Below are positions 36,994 through 45,438 of a stretch of DNA of 64,000 bases, one piece after another (position 1 is the stretch's first letter; every line of letters begins with the position of its first letter). The DNA lies in NCBI GenBank assembly GCA_007859995.1, contig SMSL01000017.1, positions 1 through 64,000 on the forward strand, read 5' to 3'. The translations under genes were made by a program, and so were the position numbers. Below the pieces are notes generated by a model. It was not told where the DNA came from and ran no database searches. It saw nothing but the letters and a program-made list of their open reading frames with translations. Origin of the DNA: Candidatus Brocadiaceae bacterium S225. GTDB lineage: Bacteria; Planctomycetota; Brocadiia; Brocadiales; Scalinduaceae.

Positions 36994-37989
36994 ATGACAA
37001 AGCTTTATTCAGATAAAGACGCTAATATCACACCACTTAAAGGTAAAAAGATTTCAATCATCGGCTACGGCAGCCAGGGACATGCCCATGCGCAAAATCT
37101 CCGTGAAAGCGGCCTTAACGTCATAGTTGGCCAGAGAAAGGATTCTCCAAATTACACTTTAGCAGTTAAGCATGGTTTTAAACCGGTGCCTGCAGACAAA
37201 GCTACTCAACAGGGTGATCTGGTTGCGATATTAATGCCTGATGAAGTACAGGGAGACGTCTACAAAGCAGAGATTGAACCTCATTTGAAAAAAGGCAAAA
37301 CACTTCTATTCTCACACGGATTCAACATACATTTTGGCCAGGTTGTCCCACCAAAAGATGTTGACGTAATCATGGTGGCACCAAAAGGACCTGGACATCT
37401 GGTAAGAAGTGAATATGAGAAAGGCGGAGGTGTACCGTGTTTAATGGCCATCCATCAAAACACTTCAAAGAACGCAGACAAAACCGCCCTGGCATACGCC
37501 GGGGGTATTGGAGGCGGAAGAGGTGGAATTCTGGAGACAACTTTCGCCGAAGAGACAGAAACTGATCTTTTTGGTGAACAGGCAGTTTTGTGCGGCGGAG
37601 CTTCTGCTCTGGTTAAAGCGGGATTCGAAACACTTGTCGAAGCAGGATATCAACCGGAACTGGCATATTTTGAATGTATGCATGAACTGAAACTAATCGT
37701 AGACCTCTTCTACCAGGGAGGCCTGACATACATGAGACATTCCATCAGTAATACTGCCGAGTTTGGAGACGTAACAAGAGGACCGAGAATAGTTACTGAG
37801 GAGACAAAGAAAGAGATGAAGAAAATACTTTCTGAGATACAGGACGGCAAATTTGCTAAAGAATGGATTCTCGAAAATAAAGCCGGTCGTCCAATGTTTA
37901 ATGCGCTTGTCGCAAAAGACAAGGAGCATCAGATAGAAAAGGTTGGTGCAAAACTGCGCAAACTCATGAAATGGATAGATTCAAAATAA
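36994..37989 (+). CDS. ilvC: Ketol-acid reductoisomerase
   Basis: NADPH-dependent isomerisation and reduction in valine and isoleucine synthesis. I start at ATG 36994 ([12 protein letters not shown]), five bases after AAAGGA; a longer frame exists but adds non-homologous residues. [10 protein letters not shown] is the nucleotide loop; [10 protein letters not shown] and the acidic metal ligands in the helical domain are present. 331 residues, class I. Confidence 0.95.
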   Translation: MTKLYSDKDANITPLKGKKISIIGYGSQGHAHAQNLRESGLNVIVGQRKDSPNYTLAVKHGFKPVPADKATQQGDLVAILMPDEVQGDVYKAEIEPHLKKGKTLLFSHGFNIHFGQVVPPKDVDVIMVAPKGPGHLVRSEYEKGGGVPCLMAIHQNTSKNADKTALAYAGGIGGGRGGILETTFAEETETDLFGEQAVLCGGASALVKAGFETLVEAGYQPELAYFECMHELKLIVDLFYQGGLTYMRHSISNTAEFGDVTRGPRIVTEETKKEMKKILSEIQDGKFAKEWILENKAGRPMFNALVAKDKEHQIEKVGAKLRKLMKWIDSK

Positions 37990-38039
37990 ATAGATTCCTC
38001 GATTCTGCTCGCCTGTCCGCCAGTCTGCCAGGTGGGGAA

Positions 38040-38085
38040 TGACGTTACACTGAGCGGAGTCGAAGTATAACCAACATTGAAATTC
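38040..38085. repeat. Half-copy of the 33644 repeat
   Basis: TGACGTTACACTGAGCGGAG and the following TCGAAGTataaccAACATTGAAaTTCC match the right half of the 33644-33705 repeat with few changes. The left inverted arm is missing. Confidence 0.65.
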
Positions 38086-38153
38086 CTTAACATTAAATTA
38101 AGTAATAGCGTAGAAAAACGCCTTTACAATTACTTGCAACATAAGAGGTTTTT

Positions 38154-39674
38154 ATGTCTAAAATCATAATCTTCGATACTACGTTAAGAGATGGAGAGCA
38201 GTCTCCGGGTGCAAGCCTGGACCCTAACGAAAAACTACAGATAGCTAAACAGCTCTCTACACTGAATATTGACGTAATGGAAGCAGGGTTCCCTATTACA
38301 TCAGAGGGTGACTTCAAGTCTGTAAGTGCCATTGCAAAGGAGATACGGGATGTCAGTATTTGTGCGCTCGCGCGGGCAGTTGACAAAGATATAGATTGTG
38401 CAGCAAAGGCTTTAAAATCTGCCAAATCACCCAGAATCCATGTCTTTCTCGCAACATCGAAAATTCATCGAAAATTCAAACTGATTAAGGCAAAGGAAGA
38501 GATCATAAAGACTGCCGTAAAAGGTGTAAAACGTGCTAAAAAGTATGTTGACGATGTGGAATTTTCTCCGGAAGATGCGTCAAGAACCGAACCTGATTTT
38601 CTGGTAGAAGTTGTAGAAGCCGTAATAGGCGCTGGAGCAACAACAGTAAACATTCCTGACACGGTAGGATATGCAGTACCGGAACATTATGCCGCGATAA
38701 TAAAAAATCTTAGAGACAATGTTAAAAATATCAATGATGCCGTTATAAGTGTTCACTGCCACAATGACCTCGGTCTTGCGGTTGCTAATTCACTTGCTGC
38801 CATAAAAGCGGGTGCCACACAGGTGGAATGCACGATAAACGGAATCGGAGAGAGAGCGGGCAATACGTCTCTTGAAGAGATTGTTATGGCGCTTAAGACA
38901 AGAAAAGATTTCTTCAAACACACTACCGGAATAAAGACAAAAGAAATAATTGCAACGAGCAGGATCGTCAGTGGTCTGACAGGATTACGCGTACAGAGGA
39001 ACAAGGCAATAGTAGGAGAAAACGCATTCGCACACGAATCAGGCATACATCAGGATGGAGTATTAAAAGAAAGTACGACGTACGAAATCATGAAGCCGGA
39101 AGACGTCGGTCTGCCAAAAACCAATATAGTCATTGGTAAGCATTCCGGTCGGCACGCATTCAAAAAACGTGTTAAAGCCCTGGGTTATGAGCTGCCTGAT
39201 GAAGAACTTGAACATACATTCAATCAATTTAAACTTCTGGCTGATAAGAAAAAGGAAATCTATGACCAGGATATTGAAGCATTAGTACAGAATGAGAAAT
39301 CAGAAGTACCGAATATTTACGAACTCGATAGTTTAAGTATAAATTGCGGCCCGGTACCGACCGCCAGTATCAGGCTCCGTGTCGGAAAAGATAAAATCGT
39401 AGCCGATTCAACCAAAGGTGACGGACCAATTGATGCCATTTTCAAAGCTATCGATTTATTGACAGGGATTAAAGGCACACTTCTCGATTATAATGTCAGG
39501 TCAATAACGAGTGGGAAAGATGCCCTGGGAGAAGCAAGTGTCGACGTCGAAGTTGAGGGCAATACCTATAGAGGACGCGCCGTAAGTACGGACACAATTG
39601 AAGCAAGCGCAAAAGCATATTTGAATGCCATAAATAGAGTAGCAACAAAACATCGCAGAAAAAAATCTACTTAA
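38154..39674 (+). CDS. leuA: 2-isopropylmalate synthase
   Basis: Condenses acetyl-CoA with 2-oxoisovalerate, the first committed step to leucine. DTTLRDGEQSPGA at the N-terminus, HCHNDLGLAVANS and the metal site are in the TIM barrel; HESGIHQDG follows; the C-terminal leucine-feedback domain spans about 375-500 (SINCGPVPTASIRL, GEASVDVEV). 506 residues. Citramalate synthase is the main alternative, less likely given the neighbours. Confidence 0.92.
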   Translation: MSKIIIFDTTLRDGEQSPGASLDPNEKLQIAKQLSTLNIDVMEAGFPITSEGDFKSVSAIAKEIRDVSICALARAVDKDIDCAAKALKSAKSPRIHVFLATSKIHRKFKLIKAKEEIIKTAVKGVKRAKKYVDDVEFSPEDASRTEPDFLVEVVEAVIGAGATTVNIPDTVGYAVPEHYAAIIKNLRDNVKNINDAVISVHCHNDLGLAVANSLAAIKAGATQVECTINGIGERAGNTSLEEIVMALKTRKDFFKHTTGIKTKEIIATSRIVSGLTGLRVQRNKAIVGENAFAHESGIHQDGVLKESTTYEIMKPEDVGLPKTNIVIGKHSGRHAFKKRVKALGYELPDEELEHTFNQFKLLADKKKEIYDQDIEALVQNEKSEVPNIYELDSLSINCGPVPTASIRLRVGKDKIVADSTKGDGPIDAIFKAIDLLTGIKGTLLDYNVRSITSGKDALGEASVDVEVEGNTYRGRAVSTDTIEASAKAYLNAINRVATKHRRKKST

Positions 39675-39696
39675 AAATATCTATCTATTAAAACAC

Positions 39697-39748
39697 AGCC
39701 TCTCTTTCGAGAGGACTCCAAAATTGGAATCCTCTCGAAAGAGAGGCT
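39697..39748. terminator. Long hairpin after leuA
   Basis: AGCCTCTCTTTCGAGAGGA pairs with TCCTCTCGAAAGAGAGGCT, a perfect 19-bp stem; beyond a single mismatch, TCCA/TGGA extends it. It lies 22 bp after the leuA stop and 24 bp before the next start. There is no T-run, so it may act as an RNA-processing or stability element rather than a terminator. Confidence 0.5.
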
Positions 39749-39772
39749 GGACATGTTTGAGAACAAAATTAC

Positions 39773-41488
39773 ATGAGTAATAATACTAAAACAAAGTTCT
39801 TCGTTGAATTGATCAAACCATCCCATTATGACGATGATGGATACGTTATCCAGTGGTGGAGATCCAGTGTTCCATCTAATTCACTTGCTTGTGTATATGG
39901 TTTGTCACTTGATGCAGCAGATAAAAATACACTTGGTGATGACGTTGAATTTGAAATTACTGCATACGATGAAATGAATACTGTCATCCCTATCAAGAAA
40001 ATTATTAGTAAGATAAAGAAGGCCGATGGGAATGGGATTGTCTGCCTGGTTGGAGTTCAGACAAATCAATTCCCAAGAGCCATTGACATTGCCAATCAAT
40101 TAAGAGATGAAAATATTAATGTAGCAATTGGTGGCTTTCATGTAAGCGGCTGTATTGCTATGTTACCAGATCTTACAAAGGAACTTAAAGACGCTATTGA
40201 TAAAGGGATAACAATGTTCGCGGGTGAAGCCGAAGACGGGCGCCTGGCAAATATGTACGCAGATGCCTATCATAATCGCCTGAAGCCTATATATAATTAT
40301 CTGGGAGATCTACCATGTATGGAAGGGCAAGTAACTCCACAGTTGCCAATGCAGGTTAACAACAAATTATCCAGATTAATAGCCAGTTTTGAGACTGGAC
40401 GTGGATGTTCCTTTGTCTGTAGTTTCTGTACGGTTATAAACATACAGGGTCGTAAATCACGTTTCAGAACTGCTGACGATGTGGAAAAAATGGTTCGGGA
40501 AAATATAGCGCATGGTATTGATCAGTTTTTTTTCACTGATGATAACTTTGCACGTAATAAAAATTGGGAGTCTATATTGGACAGATTGATCGACCTTCGT
40601 GAAAATCAGGGCCTCGGAAGGATAAAGATTACAATGCAGATAGATGCTCTCAGTTACAAAATTCCAAATTTCGTCGCTAAGGTCGCAAAGGCAGGTTGTA
40701 AGAGAGCATTTGTAGGACTAGAGAATATTAACCCGGAGAACCTGGCATCTGTAAAAAAAGGACAGAACCATATTTCCGAATATAAAAGAATGTTTCAAAC
40801 CTGGCGTAAAGCCAAGATCATAACATACTGCGGTTATATTCTGGGATTTCCTTCAGATACGCCGGAGTCTATAGAACGCGACATTAAAACCATCCAGAGG
40901 GAACTAACGGTTGATGTATTGGTATTCTTCTTTCTTACTCCCTTGCCGGGTTCAGAGGATCACAAGAATCTCTACCTGGATGGCGCCTGGTTGGAACCTG
41001 ACCTGAATAAGTACGATCTTGAGCACCCCACGAAAAAACATCCACGTATGTCAGAGAAAGAATGGAAAGATATATACCTAAAGGCATGGGATCTTTATTA
41101 TTCACCTGAACACATTGAAACGATGCTTCGTCGTGCGGCTGCGGGTGGCCCGAATGCAAGTAGAGTTATGCTAAATATTTTTCAGTCCTATGGAATTCTA
41201 AAATACCAGAAACTGCATCCACTACAGGGAGGTTTTATTAGACGCAAGAAACGAACTCAAAGACGATCAGGTATGCCTGTAGAGAACGCCCTGGTTTTCT
41301 TTTTATGTCTTGCCTGGGGAAGGTTTAACACCTTTTTATCACTTAGTATGTTTTTCATAAAACTGAGATCAGTTAAAAACAAAATCAAACGAGACCCTGA
41401 GAGACACTCATATACGGACAAAGCATTGACACCGGTAAACGATACCGAAGACATACTCCTTGAAAATGAGAGTGTAATATCGCAATGA
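39773..41488 (+). CDS. B12-binding domain radical SAM protein
   Basis: Second cobalamin-type radical SAM protein. N-terminal Rossmann-like domain (about 1-190, VAIGGFHVSGC), the cluster motif CSFVCSFC at about 214-221 after ETGRG, then TIM-barrel segments FFTDDNFARN, FVGLENINPE and GYILGFPSDT. A C-terminal region of about 150 residues includes a hydrophobic segment near 505-530, possibly membrane-associated. 571 residues. No obvious substrate; only modestly similar by eye to the 31675 protein. Confidence 0.84.
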   Translation: MSNNTKTKFFVELIKPSHYDDDGYVIQWWRSSVPSNSLACVYGLSLDAADKNTLGDDVEFEITAYDEMNTVIPIKKIISKIKKADGNGIVCLVGVQTNQFPRAIDIANQLRDENINVAIGGFHVSGCIAMLPDLTKELKDAIDKGITMFAGEAEDGRLANMYADAYHNRLKPIYNYLGDLPCMEGQVTPQLPMQVNNKLSRLIASFETGRGCSFVCSFCTVINIQGRKSRFRTADDVEKMVRENIAHGIDQFFFTDDNFARNKNWESILDRLIDLRENQGLGRIKITMQIDALSYKIPNFVAKVAKAGCKRAFVGLENINPENLASVKKGQNHISEYKRMFQTWRKAKIITYCGYILGFPSDTPESIERDIKTIQRELTVDVLVFFFLTPLPGSEDHKNLYLDGAWLEPDLNKYDLEHPTKKHPRMSEKEWKDIYLKAWDLYYSPEHIETMLRRAAAGGPNASRVMLNIFQSYGILKYQKLHPLQGGFIRRKKRTQRRSGMPVENALVFFLCLAWGRFNTFLSLSMFFIKLRSVKNKIKRDPERHSYTDKALTPVNDTEDILLENESVISQ

Positions 41489-41616
41489 CGATAGTAGATT
41501 AAAAAAAACATGCTTATCCGGAACAGAATACAATATTAAAATGTATTAGTTTACTGTTCTTAACTGAGTCGAACTGTAATTATTTTTACAAACTATTTCA
41601 AACAGAGGAACCTTAA

Positions 41617-42159
41617 ATGAGAGAAAGAGCTTTAAAAGCAACGCAATCATTAATGAATATCAAGCCGGTATTGTCTCTACTAGCGGTAATAATCCTGATT
41701 AATGGATATCCTGCCGTGGCCGGTGTTAACGAAACAGGCGGCAGAAAGATAACCGTAAATGAAGGCGATAAGGTAAAGATTCAATATAAAGTCAGCCTTC
41801 TAGATGGCACGGTATTTAAAGAATCAAAACCTGGAAAACCACTCGAATTTACTGTCGGAAGCGATGAGATGCCGCACGGACTTGACAAGGCTGTATTGGG
41901 AATGGAATTGAGAGAGAAAAAAAAGATTACCGTGAAATCAAAGGAAGCATACGGCTTAAGAGACGAAGGTCTGGTAATGAGATTTGTCAGAAGCGACCTA
42001 CCCAGGAGCTTTGAACCGGAAGTAGGCAAAGTAGTAAAAATACAGAATATACCGGGAACAATTGTAAAAATAGACGAAGAGAGTGTATACCTTGACGGCA
42101 ACCACCCCCTGGCAAGTAAAGATGTTGTTTTTGACATAAGGATTGTTGGTATTGAATAA
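41617..42159 (+). CDS. Exported FKBP-type peptidyl-prolyl isomerase (SlyD-like)
   Basis: A hydrophobic signal segment (about 18-36, ending AVAG) is followed by an FKBP domain: VKIQYKVSLLDGTVFKES, GLDKAVLGMELREKKKI and KEAYGLRDEG. 180 residues. The domain arrangement with an insert-in-flap-like C-terminal part resembles SlyD, but without a His-rich tail. Likely a periplasmic folding helper. Confidence 0.86.
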   Translation: MRERALKATQSLMNIKPVLSLLAVIILINGYPAVAGVNETGGRKITVNEGDKVKIQYKVSLLDGTVFKESKPGKPLEFTVGSDEMPHGLDKAVLGMELREKKKITVKSKEAYGLRDEGLVMRFVRSDLPRSFEPEVGKVVKIQNIPGTIVKIDEESVYLDGNHPLASKDVVFDIRIVGIE

Positions 42160-42162
42160 TTC

Positions 42163-42192
42163 GTAGGGGCATGTGGCAACGTGCTTCCTACG
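42163..42192. repeat. REP-type palindrome, imperfect
   Basis: GTAGGGGCATGT-ggca-ACGTGCTTCCTACG just after the FKBP stop codon. Same family as the palindromes near the CRISPR locus. Confidence 0.6.
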
Positions 42193-42244
42193 CATAATAT
42201 CTGTTATCGGTCATTTAAAGGACTGAAAAAAAGCGTTTTACATC

Positions 42245-42480
42245 ATGAAGAAAAGAATTCTTCAACAGGCATTTGAAGAGTTGAGTGACGCGATAGCATA
42301 TTACTAAAGAACAAACAACAGGTTGGCTTAGGACTAAGATTAAAGGACGAAGTCGACCAACATGTCAATTAGATATTAGACAATTCCATCGCTCCAAAAG
42401 TTCGCAGAGGTGGTTACCACCGTGTTAGTCTCAAGGTATTTCCATATTATATTGCCTGTATTATTCGTGAAGATACCTTT
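42245..42480 (+). pseudogene. Degenerate ParE/RelE-family toxin gene
   Basis: ATG 42245 opens MKKRILQQAFEELSDAIAYY and then hits TAA. In another frame the sequence resumes as LGLRLKDEVDQHVN, a TAG where Trp is usual, ILDNSIAPKVRRGGYHRVSL and KVFPYYIACIIREDTF. This is the ParE/RelE-type pattern (PKVRRGGYRRV, FPYYI). At least one frameshift and one nonsense codon are present and the C-terminal motif is lost. No antitoxin gene is visible beside it. Confidence 0.7.
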
Positions 42481-42491
42481 ACGGATGGACG

Positions 42492-42971
42492 CTATTTCCT
42501 CTCTTTCGAGGTGATTCCAGTATTGGTGTTTCCCCTGCCATCCATATATTTCCGGTAACGTTCCGGGCCGACACACTCACTTCCAACGGGACATTTTTCA
42601 ATACAGCTTTCAGCTAGTTCACGCTCTATTATTTCACCGCAACTCTCACAGGTAAACTCATTCTCGAAACCGGCAACCGAGGCTGTACCTTTTTTATGAC
42701 AGTGAGGACATGTTACGTCTATAATTTCCACCCTTTTGATCTTCTCCGCACCGGGGCATTGAAAGATAATGGGTTTTTTAAATGTTTTTGTAGATGAGTA
42801 AGGATTGGTTTTTATCTTTGAAAGAACCTGCATCGCTGAAATACGAAGAGGCATTCTCCGTTCTTTTCTCAAGAATTCCTGAACGGCCTTCATGGCTTCG
42901 ATATCACCCCTTCCAACTCTACCAATTTCTTCAAGAGACTGCTCCACCTTATCGGCATCATCGTCATACAA
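42492..42971 (-). CDS. Small protein with C-terminal zinc-ribbon motifs, start uncertain
   Basis: I do not recognise the family. The N-terminal half is helical (EQSLEEIGRVGRGDIEAMKAVQEFL), reminiscent of a HEAT-like repeat. The C-terminal half has CPHC and CESC (about 87-113) forming a probable zinc ribbon, plus two more cysteines in ESCIEKCP. Only a TTG without a good Shine-Dalgarno opens at 42971; the frame continues upstream to a stop codon at about 43020 and a good AGGGAG lies there, before codons that include ACG and ATT but no ATG/GTG/TTG. The true start may be non-canonical. Confidence 0.6.
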   Translation of the reverse strand: MYDDDADKVEQSLEEIGRVGRGDIEAMKAVQEFLRKERRMPLRISAMQVLSKIKTNPYSSTKTFKKPIIFQCPGAEKIKRVEIIDVTCPHCHKKGTASVAGFENEFTCESCGEIIERELAESCIEKCPVGSECVGPERYRKYMDGRGNTNTGITSKERK

Positions 42972-43070
42972 TTTCTGGAATAGTGATTTAATATCCGTAA
43001 GTATCTCCCTTTCAGTGGAATGTCATTAATCAATCTTAATTCTATATTTTCAAGATAATAAAAACAATAA

Positions 43071-43220
43071 TCACACAAAGTCACAGAGTCACAAAGGATA
43101 ACAACAAAAAATGAGACAGGTAAAAACCGGTAGCTGATTCCTTAATTATGGAAAAACATGAATTATATACAGAGAACTCATACAAAAACAATCTTTGTGC
43201 TCTTTGTGTCTTTGTGTGAG
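43071..43220. repeat. Long-loop inverted repeat of 'ctttgtg' type
   Basis: Left arm 43071-43097 (TCACACAAAGTCACAGAGTC...) pairs imperfectly with right arm 43193-43220 (CTTTGTG repeated, ending GTGTGAG). It lies upstream of the 42492 gene and after the lgt stop. Similar pairs: 53361-53516; single arm at 1113. Confidence 0.6.
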
Positions 43221-43232
43221 AACCAGAATTAT

Positions 43233-44096
43233 CTAGGAGAGCTTTGTCTGGCCTTTCAGCTTAATCCTTCCAATGACAAAAAGTGCAACTACCGCTATAA
43301 GAACTAATATGCTGACATTCTGTGATATTGTCATGCCGTCAAAAAGCAGCGGATTATCATCCCGGAATATCTCTACAACAAACCGCATAATTGAATAGAG
43401 GCCGCAGAACATCAGCGTCACCTCCCCATCCCTCCTGCGGTGTTTAAAAAAAGCTCTAATGATAAAGAATATTGAAACATTACCTAACATGGAATATATC
43501 TGTGTAGGGTGAACAGGAAGAGAATGACTGTCAGACACACTCACCAAACCCTTCCCGAGATGGTGCAGGAATGCGGGACTGCCGTCAATCACAAGGTTTG
43601 TATCAACGGATTTCGGAAAACTGACCGCCCACAGCAGATCCGGACTGCAGACATCGCCCCAGCAGCATCCATTAAGAAAACATCCTATGCGTCCACAGAC
43701 TACTCCAAGCGGGAAAGCAAAAGCAATAATATCAATTGTCTTCAGTGCAGGAAGTTTCCTGATATTTGTAAAAACGACTATGGCAGCAATAGAGGCCATT
43801 AAGCCTCCATAAAATACAAGCCCTCCCTCATAAATCTTGAATGCGTCCAGGATATTGTGTTTATATGAATCGAAATTCTGGACGACATAAAATATTCTGC
43901 CACCCAGAATGCCGGAAAATATTGTATATAACCCCAGGTTTGATATGTCTTCCGGTTTTAAACCTTCCGACTTTGCCTTATTACGTGCAACGTACATGAC
44001 TACCAGGAAACCCACCATAAGCATGAAGCCGTATGCGAAAACGGGAATTGTTATACCGGTGTACGGAATTGGTATTTCAAAGAGAGTTCTAATCAT
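43233..44096 (-). CDS. lgt: Prolipoprotein diacylglyceryl transferase
   Basis: Inner-membrane enzyme that attaches diacylglycerol to the lipobox cysteine. About seven membrane segments in 287 residues. GGLVFYGGLMA, the signature GRIGCFLNGCCWG and HPTQIYSM are present. A lipoprotein substrate (48758) is encoded nearby. It follows panD by 5 bp on the same strand. Confidence 0.94.
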   Translation of the reverse strand: MIRTLFEIPIPYTGITIPVFAYGFMLMVGFLVVMYVARNKAKSEGLKPEDISNLGLYTIFSGILGGRIFYVVQNFDSYKHNILDAFKIYEGGLVFYGGLMASIAAIVVFTNIRKLPALKTIDIIAFAFPLGVVCGRIGCFLNGCCWGDVCSPDLLWAVSFPKSVDTNLVIDGSPAFLHHLGKGLVSVSDSHSLPVHPTQIYSMLGNVSIFFIIRAFFKHRRRDGEVTLMFCGLYSIMRFVVEIFRDDNPLLFDGMTISQNVSILVLIAVVALFVIGRIKLKGQTKLS

Positions 44097-44101
44097 TGAG
44101 T

Positions 44102-44473
44102 TCAGGAATGTGGTTCGGAGATAATCTCCTTAATCTTATTTTTCTCATCCAGCAATACTATTTTCGGTTTCCAGCTTCTGGCCTGGGCATCATCAATAAG
44201 GCAATAAGAGATTATGATAACCTTGTCACCCGGGACTGCCCACCTTGCGGCTGCTCCGTTAAGGCATATAATACCTGAGTCGGGTTCGCCCTCTATTACG
44301 TATGTTTCCAGCCTTGCTCCGTTATTGATGTTCAGTACCTGTACCCGTTCGTAATGCAGTATGTCCAACTCCTTCAACAATGACTTATCAATTGTTATAC
44401 TGCCTGTATAGTTAAGATTTGCTTCCGTAACTGTTGCGGAATGCATTTTCGCTTTGCACATTTCTCTAAGCAT
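44102..44473 (-). CDS. panD: Aspartate 1-decarboxylase
   Basis: Pyruvoyl enzyme making beta-alanine for pantothenate. The self-cleavage site Gly24-Ser25 is in [15 protein letters not shown] and the final beta barrel are typical. 123 residues. Five bp after panC. Confidence 0.95.
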   Translation of the reverse strand: MLREMCKAKMHSATVTEANLNYTGSITIDKSLLKELDILHYERVQVLNINNGARLETYVIEGEPDSGIICLNGAAARWAVPGDKVIIISYCLIDDAQARSWKPKIVLLDEKNKIKEIISEPHS

Positions 44474-44478
44474 GGTTT

Positions 44479-45321
44479 CTATTCCAGAATAATGTTATCT
44501 ATTAATCTTGTATTTCCGATCCATATCGCAACAGCGACTAAAGCCTTTCCATTAATCGACGAAAGGTCTTCAAGCGTATTAGCGTTAACTATGGAGATAT
44601 AATCTATCTTTGTATGTTTTGTCTTCTTGATAATGGATATCATCTCTTCGATAATCTCTTTTGTTTCCCTTATGTCGGAAGCAAACATGTCTCCGGCTTT
44701 TAATAAAGAGCCATAAATACAGAGTGCGTTCTGGCGCTCTTCAGGATTTAATCGCTTATTTCTTGAACTGAAGGCAAGTCCGTCTTCTTCACGAACTGTG
44801 GGGCAGACCTGAATATCCACATCCATATTCATGTCCGTAACCAACCTTTTTATGACAGCACATTGCTGATAATCCTTTTGTCCAAAATATGCCCTGTCAG
44901 GTTCAATTATATTGAAAAGTTTTGTCACAATTGTAGTTACACCATTGAAATGTCCCGGCCTTACCCTGCCACACAGGGCATCTGTAAGTTTATCCTGCGT
45001 CACATGAGTGCAAAATCCATCCGGGTACATCTCTTCAGTACAAGGTGTAAAAACCGCATCCGCATTTTCGTTTCGTATGATCTCGATATCCTTGTCCAGT
45101 TGGCGAGGATAGTTTTCGAAATCATCATTTTTATCAAACTGCGTAGGGTTTAAGTAGATACTGACGACAAGCTCATCATTCTCTTCCCTCGCTCTGCGCA
45201 TCAGGCTTAAATGGCCGTTATGAAGTGCTCCCATCGTAGGTACAAACCCGATGGATCTTTTCCTGTCCTTGACAGAAAGTACCCTTGTCCGCATCTCATC
45301 AATTTTTGTTATAACTTCCAT
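44479..45321 (-). CDS. panC: Pantothenate synthetase
   Basis: ATP-dependent joining of pantoate and beta-alanine. [18 protein letters not shown] is the nucleotide HxGH motif; [15 protein letters not shown] and SSRN are family features. 280 residues. First gene of panC-panD-lgt. Confidence 0.95.
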   Translation of the reverse strand: MEVITKIDEMRTRVLSVKDRKRSIGFVPTMGALHNGHLSLMRRAREENDELVVSIYLNPTQFDKNDDFENYPRQLDKDIEIIRNENADAVFTPCTEEMYPDGFCTHVTQDKLTDALCGRVRPGHFNGVTTIVTKLFNIIEPDRAYFGQKDYQQCAVIKRLVTDMNMDVDIQVCPTVREEDGLAFSSRNKRLNPEERQNALCIYGSLLKAGDMFASDIRETKEIIEEMISIIKKTKHTKIDYISIVNANTLEDLSSINGKALVAVAIWIGNTRLIDNIILE

Positions 45322-45438
45322 TTAACACTATCAGCTTTTCCCCCAAACAACTTTTGCTTCTCTCAAGCCGAAAATCAATGTTAACAACAACATATTTTTT
45401 TGTCAAGTTAAGGGTTCAGAAAAAATTCTACCCGGATC

